This document shows, piece after piece, positions 1-9,264 of a stretch of DNA of 64,000 nt. This stretch comes from Collimonas arenae (GTDB lineage: Bacteria > Pseudomonadota > Gammaproteobacteria > Burkholderiales > Burkholderiaceae_D). The notes below the pieces were generated by a model. The model saw only the letters and a program-made list of their open reading frames with translations, had not been told where the DNA came from and did not search any database. Position numbers and translations under genes: made by a program. The number at the start of each line of letters is the position of its first letter. Positions within the stretch are counted from its first letter, which is position 1. The stretch lies in the NCBI RefSeq assembly GCF_001584165.1, contig NZ_CP013233.1, positions 3,170,620 through 3,234,619 of the forward strand, read 5' to 3'.

Positions 1-172
1 GTCATTTTATGCCAATTTACGTTCAAAAGGCGTACAAGGCGAAACCCGACAACTACGGGCTAGAGCCCAAGGTCTATTTCCTGCTGCCGCAAGCGATAAA
101 CTTTCGCGGCACAATGCCGGGCCCTGGTCGCCTCGGGCCTTGTTTAATTTATATTATTCTTTTAATAACATC

Positions 173-1021
173 ATGCTAGATGCCGCTCCAGCCCCACTGA
201 CCCCAGCCAATCGTACAGTGTTCTTTGTTTCCGATGGCACCGGCATCACGGCGGAAACCTTCGGCCACTCGGTGCTGACCCAGTTCGAGCTACGTTTCAA
301 GCAAGTACGCCTGCCGTTCATCGACACGCTCGACAAAGCCTATGACGCCACCCGAAAAATTAATGAAGCCTATGCCGCGGACGGCAAGCTGCCTATCGTT
401 TTTTCGACTCTGGTGAAAGCCGACTTATCGAAAGTGATCCAGCACGCCAAGGCGATGCACATGGATTTGATCCAGACCTTTGTCGAGCCGCTGGAAAAGG
501 AGTTAGGCGTCAAATCGACTCACACTATTGGCCGCAGCCACAATACCGCCAACACCGACGAATACAAGAACCGGATCGAAGCCATCAATTTCTCGCTGGC
601 GCACGACGACGGCCAGTCGCACAAAAATCTGGCCGATGCCGATGTGATCCTGGTCGGCGTGTCGCGTTCTGGCAAGACCCCGACCAGTCTCTATCTGGCG
701 ATGCAGTTTGGCGTGAAGGCGGCCAATTACCCGTTGATTCCCGAAGATTTCGAAAGAGACAAGTTACCGAGCGGACTGTTGCCGTTCAAGCAAAAGATTT
801 TCGGTCTGACCATCGCCCCTGATCGCCTGTCGGAAATCCGCAATGAGCGACGCCCTGGAAGTAAATACGCGGCGCTGACAAATTGCCGCTATGAAGTCAA
901 CGAGGCCGAAAAAATCATGCGCCGCGAGGGGATACGCTGGATGTCGTCCACCACCAAGTCGATCGAAGAAATCGCCGCGACGATCCTGCAGGATATCAAG
1001 CCGGACATACGGACCTTCTAA
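173..1021 (+). CDS. ppsR: PEP synthetase regulatory protein (DUF299 kinase/pyrophosphorylase)
   Basis: Bifunctional serine/threonine kinase and phosphorylase of the DUF299 family. The family switches phosphoenolpyruvate synthase off by ADP-dependent phosphorylation and on by Pi-dependent dephosphorylation, so it controls entry into gluconeogenesis. The protein opens with a segment reading [19 protein letters not shown] and carries a P-loop, [15 protein letters not shown], near residue 160, both typical of the family. An in-frame ATG lies 33 bases upstream, but the ATG at 173 gives 282 aa, close to the usual 270-280, and is preferred. The gene is convergent with the TrmH-type gene. ppsA is usually divergent from ppsR in this group and would begin left of the window; bases 1-172 hold no gene I can support. 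Confidence 0.93.
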   Translation: MLDAAPAPLTPANRTVFFVSDGTGITAETFGHSVLTQFELRFKQVRLPFIDTLDKAYDATRKINEAYAADGKLPIVFSTLVKADLSKVIQHAKAMHMDLIQTFVEPLEKELGVKSTHTIGRSHNTANTDEYKNRIEAINFSLAHDDGQSHKNLADADVILVGVSRSGKTPTSLYLAMQFGVKAANYPLIPEDFERDKLPSGLLPFKQKIFGLTIAPDRLSEIRNERRPGSKYAALTNCRYEVNEAEKIMRREGIRWMSSTTKSIEEIAATILQDIKPDIRTF

Positions 1022-1039
1022 GCCAATGCCGAAGGCAGC

Positions 1040-1069
1040 GTAAGGTAGGCAAGCATTTTGCCACCTTAC
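1040..1069. terminator. Hairpin between convergent genes
   Basis: An imperfect inverted repeat has arms GTAAGGTaGGCAA and TTGCC-ACCTTAC around a short loop. It sits between the convergent ppsR and TrmH-type genes and could end transcription from both sides. There is no clear T-tract. The arms resemble other TGGGCA/TGCCCA hairpins in this window (13.58 kb and 21.82 kb), so it may equally be a dispersed repeat. Confidence 0.45.
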
Positions 1070-1089
1070 AAAACCGCAAAGCAGGCGAA

Positions 1090-1869
1090 TCAGCTTTGCC
1101 GCAACTGCTCAAAAAAACACACCGCCGCAGCCGCAGCCACATTCAGTGACTCCATCTGCCCGCGATGCGGAATCACGACTTGCTGGCTCGCCAATTGCAG
1201 CAAATCCTCGGCAACCCCCTGCCCTTCATGGCCGAACAGCCAAGCCAGCGCGCCGCTCAAATCGGCCTGGTAGATGCTTTGGGTAGCATAGGAGCTGGTC
1301 GCCAGCACCGGTACCTGCGCGCTGGCCATCAAGGCGGCCAGGTCAACGCCTTCAAAAATCTCCAGGATGAAATGCGCGCCCATCCCGGCCCGCAGCACCT
1401 TCGGCGACCATGCCGAAGCCGTGCCTTCCGAACAGTAGATCTGTTTGATGCCCGCCGCCGCCGCACTGCGCAGGATCGAACCGAGATTGCCCGGATCCTG
1501 CAGATTGTCGAGCAGCACCGCCGATTGCGTCAGCGCGGCAGGCACGACCACATGCGGCGTTTCAATCACGAATAGCAGGCCGACGCCATGTTCGACCTGG
1601 CTCAGCGCCTGGTACTGCGAATCCGGCAAGACAATGCCCGACACAGCGCCCGCCTGGCACTGCGCAATCAAGGGAGCGGCTTCATGGTGCTCCAGCGCGC
1701 TCTGGCTCACCACGCACAATGCCGGCAAACCGACATGCTGCAGATAGGCTTCGCACAGATGGATGCCATCCAGCAGGCTGCGCCCGGCCTTGCGCCGCGC
1801 ATGGGCGTTGGTGGCGAGATGCTTGAGTTCCTTGTACAGTGGATTGGCCGTGGATGTGATGGTTTTCAT
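1090..1869 (-). CDS. TrmH-family (SpoU/SPOUT) RNA 2'-O-methyltransferase
   Basis: S-adenosylmethionine-dependent RNA ribose methyltransferase of the trefoil-knot class. All three SpoU motifs are visible: LLDNLQDPGNLGSILRSAAA (motif 1), LFGHEGQGV (motif 2) and IPHRGQMESLNVAAAAAV (motif 3), in a 259-aa protein with an N-terminal substrate-binding domain of about 95 residues. The open frame extends 246 bases further upstream but runs into rnhB, so the ATG at 1869, 16 bases after the rnhB stop, is the sensible start. It is the last gene of the lpx-rnhB cluster. An rlmB-like role on 23S rRNA is plausible, but the exact RNA target cannot be read from sequence. Confidence 0.88.
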   Translation of the reverse strand: MKTITSTANPLYKELKHLATNAHARRKAGRSLLDGIHLCEAYLQHVGLPALCVVSQSALEHHEAAPLIAQCQAGAVSGIVLPDSQYQALSQVEHGVGLLFVIETPHVVVPAALTQSAVLLDNLQDPGNLGSILRSAAAAGIKQIYCSEGTASAWSPKVLRAGMGAHFILEIFEGVDLAALMASAQVPVLATSSYATQSIYQADLSGALAWLFGHEGQGVAEDLLQLASQQVVIPHRGQMESLNVAAAAAVCFFEQLRQS

Positions 1870-1885
1870 TGCGCTCCCATTGCGA

Positions 1886-2512
1886 TCATGCTGTTGCCGG
1901 CTTGACGCCCAGCAAGGCGCGCACCGGCGCGTAGGATTTACGATGCACCGGCGACACGCCATGCAGCCGTAACCGCTCCATGTGCAATGCGGTCGGATAG
2001 CCCTTGTGCTGGTCGAAAGCGTAGTGTGGATATTGTTCGTGCAATACCTGCAGCGCTGCATCGCGCGCGGTCTTGGCCAGGATCGATGCGGCCGAAATGG
2101 CCTGTACCTTGTCATCGCCTTTGACGATAGCCTCGGAGCGAATGCTGAGTGTTGGACAACGGTTGCCGTCGATCAGCGCCAGCGTCGGCAATGTCGACAA
2201 GCCCTCCACCGCGCGCCGCATCGCTAGCATGGTGGCCTGCAAAATATTGAGCGAATCGATTTCCTCTTCAGAACATTCGGCAATTGCCCAGGCTAAAGCA
2301 TTGGCCTTGATCTGTTCAGCCAGCGCCTCGCGCCGCTCGGCAGTCAATTTTTTTGAATCGCGTACGCCGATCAGCGGCCGTTGCGGATCGAGAATCACCG
2401 CCGCCGCGAATACCGGCCCTGCCAACGGGCCGCGACCGGCTTCGTCGACACCGCAGATGATCTCGCCTTCGTAGTCGTCGTAATTAAAAAGAGAAAGATT
2501 GGAATCGGACAT
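1886..2512 (-). CDS. rnhB: Ribonuclease HII
   Basis: Cleaves the RNA strand of RNA-DNA hybrids and removes misincorporated ribonucleotides. The signature [14 protein letters not shown] near residues 21-34 supplies the first catalytic Asp-Glu pair. Later acidic residues follow in ALIDGNRCP and in the segment beginning [13 protein letters not shown]. Length is 208 aa from the ATG at 2512; a GTG two codons upstream is possible but has no better ribosome site. It lies 48 bases after lpxB and 16 bases before the TrmH-type gene on the same strand, the usual order in Burkholderiales. Confidence 0.95.
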   Translation of the reverse strand: MSDSNLSLFNYDDYEGEIICGVDEAGRGPLAGPVFAAAVILDPQRPLIGVRDSKKLTAERREALAEQIKANALAWAIAECSEEEIDSLNILQATMLAMRRAVEGLSTLPTLALIDGNRCPTLSIRSEAIVKGDDKVQAISAASILAKTARDAALQVLHEQYPHYAFDQHKGYPTALHMERLRLHGVSPVHRKSYAPVRALLGVKPATA

Positions 2513-2560
2513 GGTCACGGCTGCCGCAGCAAAATAAGAGGTAGAAAAGACAGCGCCAGA

Positions 2561-3754
2561 TCAGCCGCGCAGAATGCTGGACGAACGCTTGTTCTGTTGT
2601 TGTTCGATGATATTCAATACGGCCTGCGCACTCTCGCTGGCGGTGTCGCGCAGCAAGCTGTGATGCATGTCGGTGAATCGTTGCCGCAGCATGGCCTTGT
2701 GCGGCTCATCTTCGAGCTGCTTCCATAAAGCATCGGCCAGCGCCTGAGGTGTGGCGGCGTTCTGCAACAGTTCCGGCACCAGGAATTCGCGCGCCAGGAT
2801 ATTCGGCAAGCCGATCCACGGCTGATAACTCATGTGGCGCAGAATTTCCCAGGTAGCGCGCATCATTTTGTAGGCGATCACCATCGGCTTCTTGTACAGC
2901 GCCACTTCGAGCGACGCGGTGCCCGATGCCACCAGCACAGCGTCAGCAGCGGCCATCGCCGCGTGCGACTGGCCATCCAGCAACTGGATCGGCACATCCT
3001 GCAAACCGGCCTGCGCCACCAACTCGCTGAAAAATCTACTCTGACGCGCACCCGCCATCGGCGCAATGAAGCGCATACCGGGATCGCGCTGCGCCAGTAT
3101 CTTCGCCGCTTGCACAAATGCGATCGCGTTGTACTTCAGTTCACCCATGCGGCTGCCCGGCATGATCGCCACCACGCGGCTGTCAACGGGCAAGCCCAAC
3201 GTACTGCGTGCTGCGGCGACATCGGGCACCATTGGAATCACCTGCGCCAGCGGATGGCCGACATAAGTGACAGGAATCCCGGCCTTGCGGTAAATCTCTT
3301 CTTCAAACGGAAAGATCACCAGCATGTGCGAAGCCGCCCGGGCGATCTTCGTGATACGGCTGCCACGCCAGGCCCAGATAGAAGGCCCAATGAAATGCAC
3401 GGTGGGAATCCCGGCCTGGCGCAATTGCGCCTCCAGGCCGAAGTTGAAGTCGGGCGCATCGACACCGATGAACACATTCGGCTTATCCGCCAGCAAGCGA
3501 TCGCGCAGTGTGTTTTGGATGCCCTTGAGTTCGCGGTAGTGAGCGAGCACTTCGAACAAGCCGTTAACCGACAGCTTTTCCATCGGCCAGTCGCTGACAA
3601 AGCCGTATTCCGCCATCTTGGCGCCGCCGATGCCGTACATCCGCGCATCCGGCAGGTGCGGCCGCAAGCCGGACAGCAGGCGGCTGGCCAGCAAGTCGCC
3701 GGAAGCTTCACCCGCGACCATTGCTACAGCTACGTTGGAATCGTTCTCCGCCAT
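2561..3754 (-). CDS. lpxB: Lipid A disaccharide synthase
   Basis: Inner-membrane-associated glycosyltransferase (GT19) joining UDP-2,3-diacylglucosamine and lipid X to form the lipid A disaccharide. The N-terminal MVAGEASGDLLASRLL motif and the central GIPTVHFIGPSIWAWR motif are diagnostic, and IMPGSRMGEL opens the C-terminal Rossmann half with VASGTASLEVAL further on. At 397 aa it is slightly longer than the roughly 380 of E. coli because of a short basic tail. Its ATG is one base after the lpxA stop, which suggests translational coupling within lpxD-fabZ-lpxA-lpxB. Confidence 0.96.
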   Translation of the reverse strand: MAENDSNVAVAMVAGEASGDLLASRLLSGLRPHLPDARMYGIGGAKMAEYGFVSDWPMEKLSVNGLFEVLAHYRELKGIQNTLRDRLLADKPNVFIGVDAPDFNFGLEAQLRQAGIPTVHFIGPSIWAWRGSRITKIARAASHMLVIFPFEEEIYRKAGIPVTYVGHPLAQVIPMVPDVAAARSTLGLPVDSRVVAIMPGSRMGELKYNAIAFVQAAKILAQRDPGMRFIAPMAGARQSRFFSELVAQAGLQDVPIQLLDGQSHAAMAAADAVLVASGTASLEVALYKKPMVIAYKMMRATWEILRHMSYQPWIGLPNILAREFLVPELLQNAATPQALADALWKQLEDEPHKAMLRQRFTDMHHSLLRDTASESAQAVLNIIEQQQNKRSSSILRG

Positions 3755-3755
3755 G

Positions 3756-4544
3756 TCAGCGGATGATGCCGCGCGTCGAGGATGCGATGAATTCGCGCAT
3801 CAGTTTCAAATATTCAGCTGAGTCCGGCACTTTGGCCTCTTCTTGGGCCAGCGCCGCCAGCGCATCTTCCTGCGCCAGGCCGGAACGATAGACAGTCCGG
3901 TAGGCACGCTTGACCGCCATGATCTGCTCGCTGCTGAAACCACGGCGGCGCAAGCCTTCGCTGTTGATGCCGACCGGTTCGGCGCGATTGCCGGCTGCGG
4001 TCACGAACGGCGGCACATCCTGGCTGACGGCAGCAGTAAATGCGGTCATCGCATGGGCACCGATGCGGCAAAACTGGTGCACGGTGGTAAATCCACCCAG
4101 CAGCACCCAATCGCCGATATGCACGTGGCCAGCCAATGTTGCATTGTTGGCAATGGTAGTGTTGCTGCCGATCTGGCAGTCATGCGCAACGTGTACATAG
4201 GCCATCACCCAGTTATCGTCGCCGATACGAGTGACACTGCCATCCTGGACCGTGCCAAGATTAAGCGTGACGAATTCGCGGATGGTGTTGCGGTCGCCGA
4301 TTTCCAGACGCGTCGGTTCGCCAGCGTATTTCTTGTCCTGCGGTGCAGCGCCGATCGAGCCGAACTGGAAAATCGCATTGTCGCGACCGATCGTCGTATG
4401 CCCCTCAATCACTACGTGCGGGCCGATCTTGGTGTTGGGACCAATCGAAACATGAGGACCGATTACCGAGTAAGCGCCGACTTCCACTGTACTATCGAGC
4501 GCCGCCTTCGGATCGATGAGGGCGGTAGGATGAATGCGCGTCAT
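3756..4544 (-). CDS. lpxA: UDP-N-acetylglucosamine O-acyltransferase
   Basis: Catalyses the first step of lipid A synthesis, moving a 3-hydroxyacyl chain from ACP to UDP-GlcNAc in the cytoplasm. Residues 1-190 are left-handed beta-helix hexapeptide repeats (for example [19 protein letters not shown]). The catalytic-histidine region reads VAHDCQIG, followed by [17 protein letters not shown], and the helical C-terminus includes GLRRRGFS. The ATG at 4544 gives 262 aa, the normal length; the longer open frame overlaps fabZ and is not credible. It starts 4 bases after fabZ ends and lies one base before lpxB. Confidence 0.96.
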   Translation of the reverse strand: MTRIHPTALIDPKAALDSTVEVGAYSVIGPHVSIGPNTKIGPHVVIEGHTTIGRDNAIFQFGSIGAAPQDKKYAGEPTRLEIGDRNTIREFVTLNLGTVQDGSVTRIGDDNWVMAYVHVAHDCQIGSNTTIANNATLAGHVHIGDWVLLGGFTTVHQFCRIGAHAMTAFTAAVSQDVPPFVTAAGNRAEPVGINSEGLRRRGFSSEQIMAVKRAYRTVYRSGLAQEDALAALAQEEAKVPDSAEYLKLMREFIASSTRGIIR

Positions 4545-4548
4545 CGGT

Positions 4549-5049
4549 TCACGCAGCAGGTGTAGCAGCGGCTGCGGCGCCGATGGTTGGGCTGACCGCA
4601 GTGCGCATGGTGCACATGAATTCGGCTTCGACCGCCAGTTCGCCATCGACGCTGGCAATCGCCTTGTACTTCCAGATGCCGCGGACTACGCGGACGATTT
4701 CAACGTCCAGCTTGATCTGGTCGCCCGGTTCAACCGGACGACGGAAGCGCGCATTGTCGATGCCGAGGAAGTACACCACGGTGTTCTCGTCCGGCGTACG
4801 GCCTTCAGTCAGGAACGACAGCAGTGCGGCGGTTTGCGCCAGCGCTTCGATCGTCAAGACACCCGGCATCACCGGTTTGTTAGGGAAATGGCCGTTGAAA
4901 AACTCTTCGTTGATCGTGACATTCTTGATTGCCGTGATCGACTTGCCGCTTTCCCAGTTCAATACGCGATCAACCAGCAGCAGCGGATAGCGATGCGGCA
5001 GGTATTTTTTGATCTGATTGATGTCGAGTGTGTTGGTTGCGCTATTCAT
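4549..5049 (-). CDS. fabZ: 3-hydroxyacyl-[ACP] dehydratase
   Basis: Hot-dog-fold dehydratase of type II fatty acid synthesis; it competes with LpxA/LpxD for 3-hydroxyacyl-ACP, which explains its place among lpx genes. The substrate segment [13 protein letters not shown] is followed by the catalytic-His loop [21 protein letters not shown], with the active His and Glu both present. The ATG at 5049 gives 166 aa and overlaps the 3' end of lpxD by 8 bases, consistent with translational coupling; the upstream frame inside lpxD was discarded. Confidence 0.95.
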   Translation of the reverse strand: MNSATNTLDINQIKKYLPHRYPLLLVDRVLNWESGKSITAIKNVTINEEFFNGHFPNKPVMPGVLTIEALAQTAALLSFLTEGRTPDENTVVYFLGIDNARFRRPVEPGDQIKLDVEIVRVVRGIWKYKAIASVDGELAVEAEFMCTMRTAVSPTIGAAAAATPAA

Positions 5050-6097
5050 TATCTTTTTCGGTAAGCTGTTTGACAGATTTTTCCAGAGCCCGGATTTTCT
5101 CACGCATTCCGTTCAGATTGCGTACCAAGGCTGCAGATTTTTCCCAATCGCCGTGCTTGGCAATCGGGTAAAAGCCAGTGTACTGGCCAGGTTCGGAGAT
5201 CGAGCGCAGCGCCAGCGTACCCGCTGACACATGCACGTGATCGACGATGGTAATGTGACCGTGGATCATCGCGGCGCCGCCGATCGAGCAATATTTGCCG
5301 ATCCGGGCGCTGCCGGCAATCCCTGCACAGGCGGCAATCGCAGTATGCGCGCCGATATGGCAGTTGTGGGCGATCTGGATCTGATTATCCAGTTTCACGC
5401 CCTCCTCAATCACCGTATCGGCCAACGCACCGCGATCGATGGTGGTATTGGCGCCGATTTCAACATCGTCGCCGATCAGCACCCGGCCGGTTTGCGGAAT
5501 CTTCACCCAAGTCCCGCCTTCATTGGCAAAGCCAAAGCCATCGGCGCCGATCACAACGCCGGAGTGAATGATCACCCGCGCACCGATCTCGCAGGCTGCG
5601 TACACAGTGACATTGGGATAAAGACAACTATCAGAACCGATCTTTACGCCCCGCCCGATCACACATCCGGCTTCGATCCTGGCCTTTTCACCGATCACGG
5701 CGCCATCCTCAATCACCACATTCGGTCCAATATGGGCACTAGCCGCTACGTGTGCGCCCGGATCGACAGTGGCCGCCGGATGAATGCCGGGAACGACAGG
5801 GATCGCATTGCGCGCCGCGAAAAACTGCGCGGCCTTGGCAAAATACGCGTACGGATTAGCGGCGACAATACGCGCGCCATGGTAATCGGCGCCGACCACG
5901 GCATCATCCGCAGCAGACAGGATAATAGCAGCCGCTTGCGTTTGCGCTACCTGGGGTCGAAACTTGGGATTGGAGAGAAAGGTGATCTGGGAGGCGGTTG
6001 CGTCGCTCAGTGGCGCAATGCCGGAAACTTGCGTATCCGCATCACCGATCAATTGGCCACCCAAGCTTTCGACCAATTCTTTCAGCCGAGTGCTCAT
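5042..6097 (-). CDS. lpxD: UDP-3-O-(3-hydroxyacyl)glucosamine N-acyltransferase
   Basis: Third enzyme of lipid A synthesis, adding the N-linked 3-hydroxyacyl chain. An N-terminal uridine-binding domain of about 100 residues is followed by a long hexapeptide left-handed beta-helix ([16 protein letters not shown] and many similar repeats). The catalytic region reads [12 protein letters not shown] and [19 protein letters not shown]-terminal helix (residues about 320-351) is rich in charged residues. Length 351 aa is normal. It follows skp and overlaps fabZ. Confidence 0.96.
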   Translation of the reverse strand: MSTRLKELVESLGGQLIGDADTQVSGIAPLSDATASQITFLSNPKFRPQVAQTQAAAIILSAADDAVVGADYHGARIVAANPYAYFAKAAQFFAARNAIPVVPGIHPAATVDPGAHVAASAHIGPNVVIEDGAVIGEKARIEAGCVIGRGVKIGSDSCLYPNVTVYAACEIGARVIIHSGVVIGADGFGFANEGGTWVKIPQTGRVLIGDDVEIGANTTIDRGALADTVIEEGVKLDNQIQIAHNCHIGAHTAIAACAGIAGSARIGKYCSIGGAAMIHGHITIVDHVHVSAGTLALRSISEPGQYTGFYPIAKHGDWEKSAALVRNLNGMREKIRALEKSVKQLTEKDNE

Positions 6098-6213
6098 CGT
6101 GGCCTTTTTAATCAGTTGAGGACGGGGTAATTCATTGGTTTGCTGCTAACGGGCAAAGCACCATGCTGATACGCCGGCCTGGTGCTTCGCCTCTTGTCCT
6201 GAAAACAAGCAAA

Positions 6214-6738
6214 TTACTTGTTGAGGATCTTCAATACTTTGTCGGTGATATCGATACGTGGGCTGACATAGACGCCGCCTTCCTGGAACACAATATCGTA
6301 CTTTTCCGCTTCAGCAATCTGCTTGATGGCCTTGGTCGAACGCTCCAGCACAATCGCCAATTCCTCGTTACGGCGCTGGTTCAGGTCTTCGCGGAATTCA
6401 CGTTGCTTGCGTTGGAAATCCTTATCCATATCGCTCAGTTCACGCTGGCGGCGGATCCGCTCCGACTCCGAAATCACCGCCGAATCCTTGTCCAGCTTGT
6501 CTGCAGTTGCCTTCAGACGAGCTGCCAGATCCTGCAAGTCTTTGTCGCGCTTGGAAAATTCAGCTTCGATCTTGGATTGAGCGGCCTTGGCAGGTGCCGC
6601 TTCGCGCAGGATACGTTCACTGCTGACAAAAGCAATTTTTGAACCGTCGTCAGCATGTGCCGGCGCCACCGACAATAAACACATCGCCAGCAAGCTGGCC
6701 GAGGGCAATGATGTTAAAGATTTAATTAGCGATTTCAA
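6214..6738 (-). CDS. skp: OmpH/Skp-family periplasmic chaperone
   Basis: Periplasmic holdase that carries unfolded outer-membrane proteins to the Bam complex. The N-terminus is a signal peptide ending APAHA before DDGSKIAFV. The rest is a long charged coiled coil (residues about 45-130), as expected for Skp tentacles. No ATG lies near the start. A TTG at 6738 has GGAG seven bases upstream and gives MKSLIKS..., 174 aa. A second TTG five codons upstream contains that GGAG inside its own codons, so it is less likely. It sits between bamA and lpxD, the conserved position. Confidence 0.88.
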   Translation of the reverse strand: MKSLIKSLTSLPSASLLAMCLLSVAPAHADDGSKIAFVSSERILREAAPAKAAQSKIEAEFSKRDKDLQDLAARLKATADKLDKDSAVISESERIRRQRELSDMDKDFQRKQREFREDLNQRRNEELAIVLERSTKAIKQIAEAEKYDIVFQEGGVYVSPRIDITDKVLKILNK

Positions 6739-6825
6739 AACAATTCTCCGCAATTCAAATGATGCACAACTTGTGCATTATGCCATTCTTGCCAGGGTCT
6801 GCAATCATGCAGCTCATCCCCCCGT

Positions 6826-9204
6826 TTAGAAGCCTGTGCCCAACTGGAACTGGAACGCCTGCTGCTTGTCGGTCGGCTTCGCATTCAGAGGTTTGCCGTA
6901 ACTGATTTTCAATGGGCCGATCGGCGATACCCAGCTCAAACCGATACCCGTAGAATAACGCAACTCGCTCAGCTGCATAGGCGCCTTGTCGGCATAAACC
7001 TGGCCGCTGTCGAGGAAGGTGAACCAGCGTAATGTACGGTCGCTACCGGAACCTGGGAACGGGAATTGCAGTTCCAGATTGCCGAACAGACGCGATGCAC
7101 CACCCATCGAATCGCCATATTGGTCAACGTTGGTGCCGACGCCAAGGGTCGAACCCTCGAAGCCGCGCACGGTGCCGATACCACCGGCATAGTAGTTCTT
7201 GAACACTGGGAACGGCTTGCCGCCGATACCGCGGCCATAGTCAATCTCACCATTCAGAGCCAGAGTCACAGCGTTGCTGAACATCGGCTGGAAGTACTGA
7301 TGCTGGTAGCTGGCGCGATAGTACTGCAAGCTGCCGACTGCCGACACTTCCAGGCTGGCGCGCTGATAGCGGCCTTTGGTCGGTACCAGTGCGCTGTCGC
7401 GGCTATCGCGCTGCCATGCAGCGGTCAGCGGGAAACTGTTGGTGGTTGCCGACGCCGGGTTGGCCAGCCAGTTATAACCCAGTCCGCTAGGTACCAGTAC
7501 GCCATTACCGAAGTCATTCACGTATTGCTGATACAGCAGTGGGCTGGTGTTATCGGCCTGCACGTTGGTGTTTTCGATACCGACACCGAAGAACACCGTG
7601 TCCAGCTCCGAAAACGGCACGCCGAACTTGATATCGCTACCGATGGTGCGCACGCGGTAGTCACCAGTCGTGTACGGCGATGGACGCACGGTACGCAGAT
7701 AAACGTCATAGGTGCGGCTGATACCGTCGTCGGTAAAGTACGGATTGGTCTGGGACAGCGCAATCACCCGCGAGTAACTGCTGGTATTGATGTCGAGACC
7801 GATGGTATTACCGCTGCCGAAAGCATTCTGCTGCTGGATCGAACCGGACAGGCTCAATTTGTCGGTCTGGGAGAAACCAGCGCCGACCTGAATATTGCCG
7901 GTTGGCTTCTCGGTGACGGACATGTTGATATCGACCTGGTCGGACGTGTTAGCCACTTCCGGGGTCTCGATGGCGACATCCTTGAAGTAGCCAAGGCGGT
8001 CGACGCGATCACGCGACAGCTTGATCTTCGAGCCGTCGTACCAGGAATCCTCGAACTGGCGGAATTCGCGACGCACCACTTCATCGCGTGTCTTGGTGTT
8101 GCCAGCCACATTGATGTGGCGCACATAGACGCGCTTGCCCGGATCAACCAGGATCGTAAACGCCACTTCCTTCTTGTCGTGATCCAGTTCGGGATTGGCA
8201 TTCACGTTGGCGAACGCATAGCCGAAATTGCCCAGTCGCTCGGACATCTTCTTGGTGCTGTTGTTGAGTTTTTCACCGTTGAAGACGTCGCCCTTCTTGA
8301 GCTCCAGCAGCGACGCCAGTTCGTCGTTGCGTCCGAACATCTCGCCTTCCAGCTTGATATCCGATACTTTGTACTTGTCACCTTCATTGATATTGACGGT
8401 GATGTAGATGTCTTTCTTGTCCGGCGTGATCGACACCTGGGTCGACTCGACCTGCATCTCGATATAGCCACGGTTCAGGTAGTACGAACGCAGCGTCTCG
8501 ATGTCACCCGACAATTTTTCTTTCGAATATTGGTCAGCCTTGGTGTACCAGGTGAACCAGCCCGGCGAACGCAGCTTGATCTGGTCGCGCAAGGTGCCAT
8601 CCGAGAATGCCTTGTTGCCGACGAAACGGATTTCCTTGATGCGGGACACTTCGCCTTCATCGACGGCAAACGTGACATTGACCCGATTACGCTCGATCGG
8701 CGTCACGGTGGTCGTCACTTTCATGCCGTACAGGCCGCGCGACAGATATTGTTTCTTCAGTTCCTGTTCAGCGCGGTCAACCTGCGCCTTGTCAAAGATG
8801 CGCGACTCGCCAACGCCGATTTCCTTGAGCGCCTTGGTCAGCTGATCCTTGTCGAATTCCTTGATGCCGGAGAAATCAACGCCTGCGATCGATGGCCGTT
8901 CTTCCACCATGACCACCAGCACGTCGCCTTCGGCCTCAACTCGGACATCCTTGTAGAAACCGGTTGCATACAATGCCTTGATCGCCGCAGTACCCTTTTC
9001 GTCGGTGAATGTCTCACCCACGCGCACCGGCAAGTAGCTGAAAACGGTACCGGCTTCGGTACGCTGGATGCCTTCGATGCGGATATCCTTGACCACGAAC
9101 GGCTGCACGGCCATAGCTTGCCCTGAGCACACGGCAAAGGCGGCGGCGGCAATCAAACGACGGGGAAGAATCGACAAAGGGGAATGCTCGGAATGTAATT
9201 TCAT
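6826..9204 (-). CDS. bamA: Outer membrane protein assembly factor BamA
   Basis: Essential Omp85 protein that inserts beta-barrels into the outer membrane. A signal peptide ends ...SGQAMA near residue 32. Five POTRA domains follow to about residue 430, beginning VQPFVVKDIRIEGIQRTEAG. The C-terminal half is a 16-stranded barrel with the surface loop segment GGIGTVRGFEGSTLG, ending FQFQLGTGF with the terminal Phe. The ATG at 9204 gives 792 aa; a GTG 36 bases upstream would add an implausible charged prefix. It is flanked by rseP and skp, as in most beta- and gammaproteobacteria. Confidence 0.96.
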   Translation of the reverse strand: MKLHSEHSPLSILPRRLIAAAAFAVCSGQAMAVQPFVVKDIRIEGIQRTEAGTVFSYLPVRVGETFTDEKGTAAIKALYATGFYKDVRVEAEGDVLVVMVEERPSIAGVDFSGIKEFDKDQLTKALKEIGVGESRIFDKAQVDRAEQELKKQYLSRGLYGMKVTTTVTPIERNRVNVTFAVDEGEVSRIKEIRFVGNKAFSDGTLRDQIKLRSPGWFTWYTKADQYSKEKLSGDIETLRSYYLNRGYIEMQVESTQVSITPDKKDIYITVNINEGDKYKVSDIKLEGEMFGRNDELASLLELKKGDVFNGEKLNNSTKKMSERLGNFGYAFANVNANPELDHDKKEVAFTILVDPGKRVYVRHINVAGNTKTRDEVVRREFRQFEDSWYDGSKIKLSRDRVDRLGYFKDVAIETPEVANTSDQVDINMSVTEKPTGNIQVGAGFSQTDKLSLSGSIQQQNAFGSGNTIGLDINTSSYSRVIALSQTNPYFTDDGISRTYDVYLRTVRPSPYTTGDYRVRTIGSDIKFGVPFSELDTVFFGVGIENTNVQADNTSPLLYQQYVNDFGNGVLVPSGLGYNWLANPASATTNSFPLTAAWQRDSRDSALVPTKGRYQRASLEVSAVGSLQYYRASYQHQYFQPMFSNAVTLALNGEIDYGRGIGGKPFPVFKNYYAGGIGTVRGFEGSTLGVGTNVDQYGDSMGGASRLFGNLELQFPFPGSGSDRTLRWFTFLDSGQVYADKAPMQLSELRYSTGIGLSWVSPIGPLKISYGKPLNAKPTDKQQAFQFQLGTGF

Positions 9205-9264
9205 TAGCGATCGTTTTTTATCAATGTCCTTGTCCGCCACGATTGTCAGACAAGAAAGCGGAAC

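Noticed and set aside
1..139. Possible first codons of a divergent ppsA
   Set aside because: Only a CAT at bases 3-5 is visible, which is too little to support a gene, although ppsA is expected there.
7066..9126. Long open frame on the plus strand opposite bamA (686 codons)
   Set aside because: It is a codon-bias shadow of bamA; the translation resembles no protein family and has no ribosome site.
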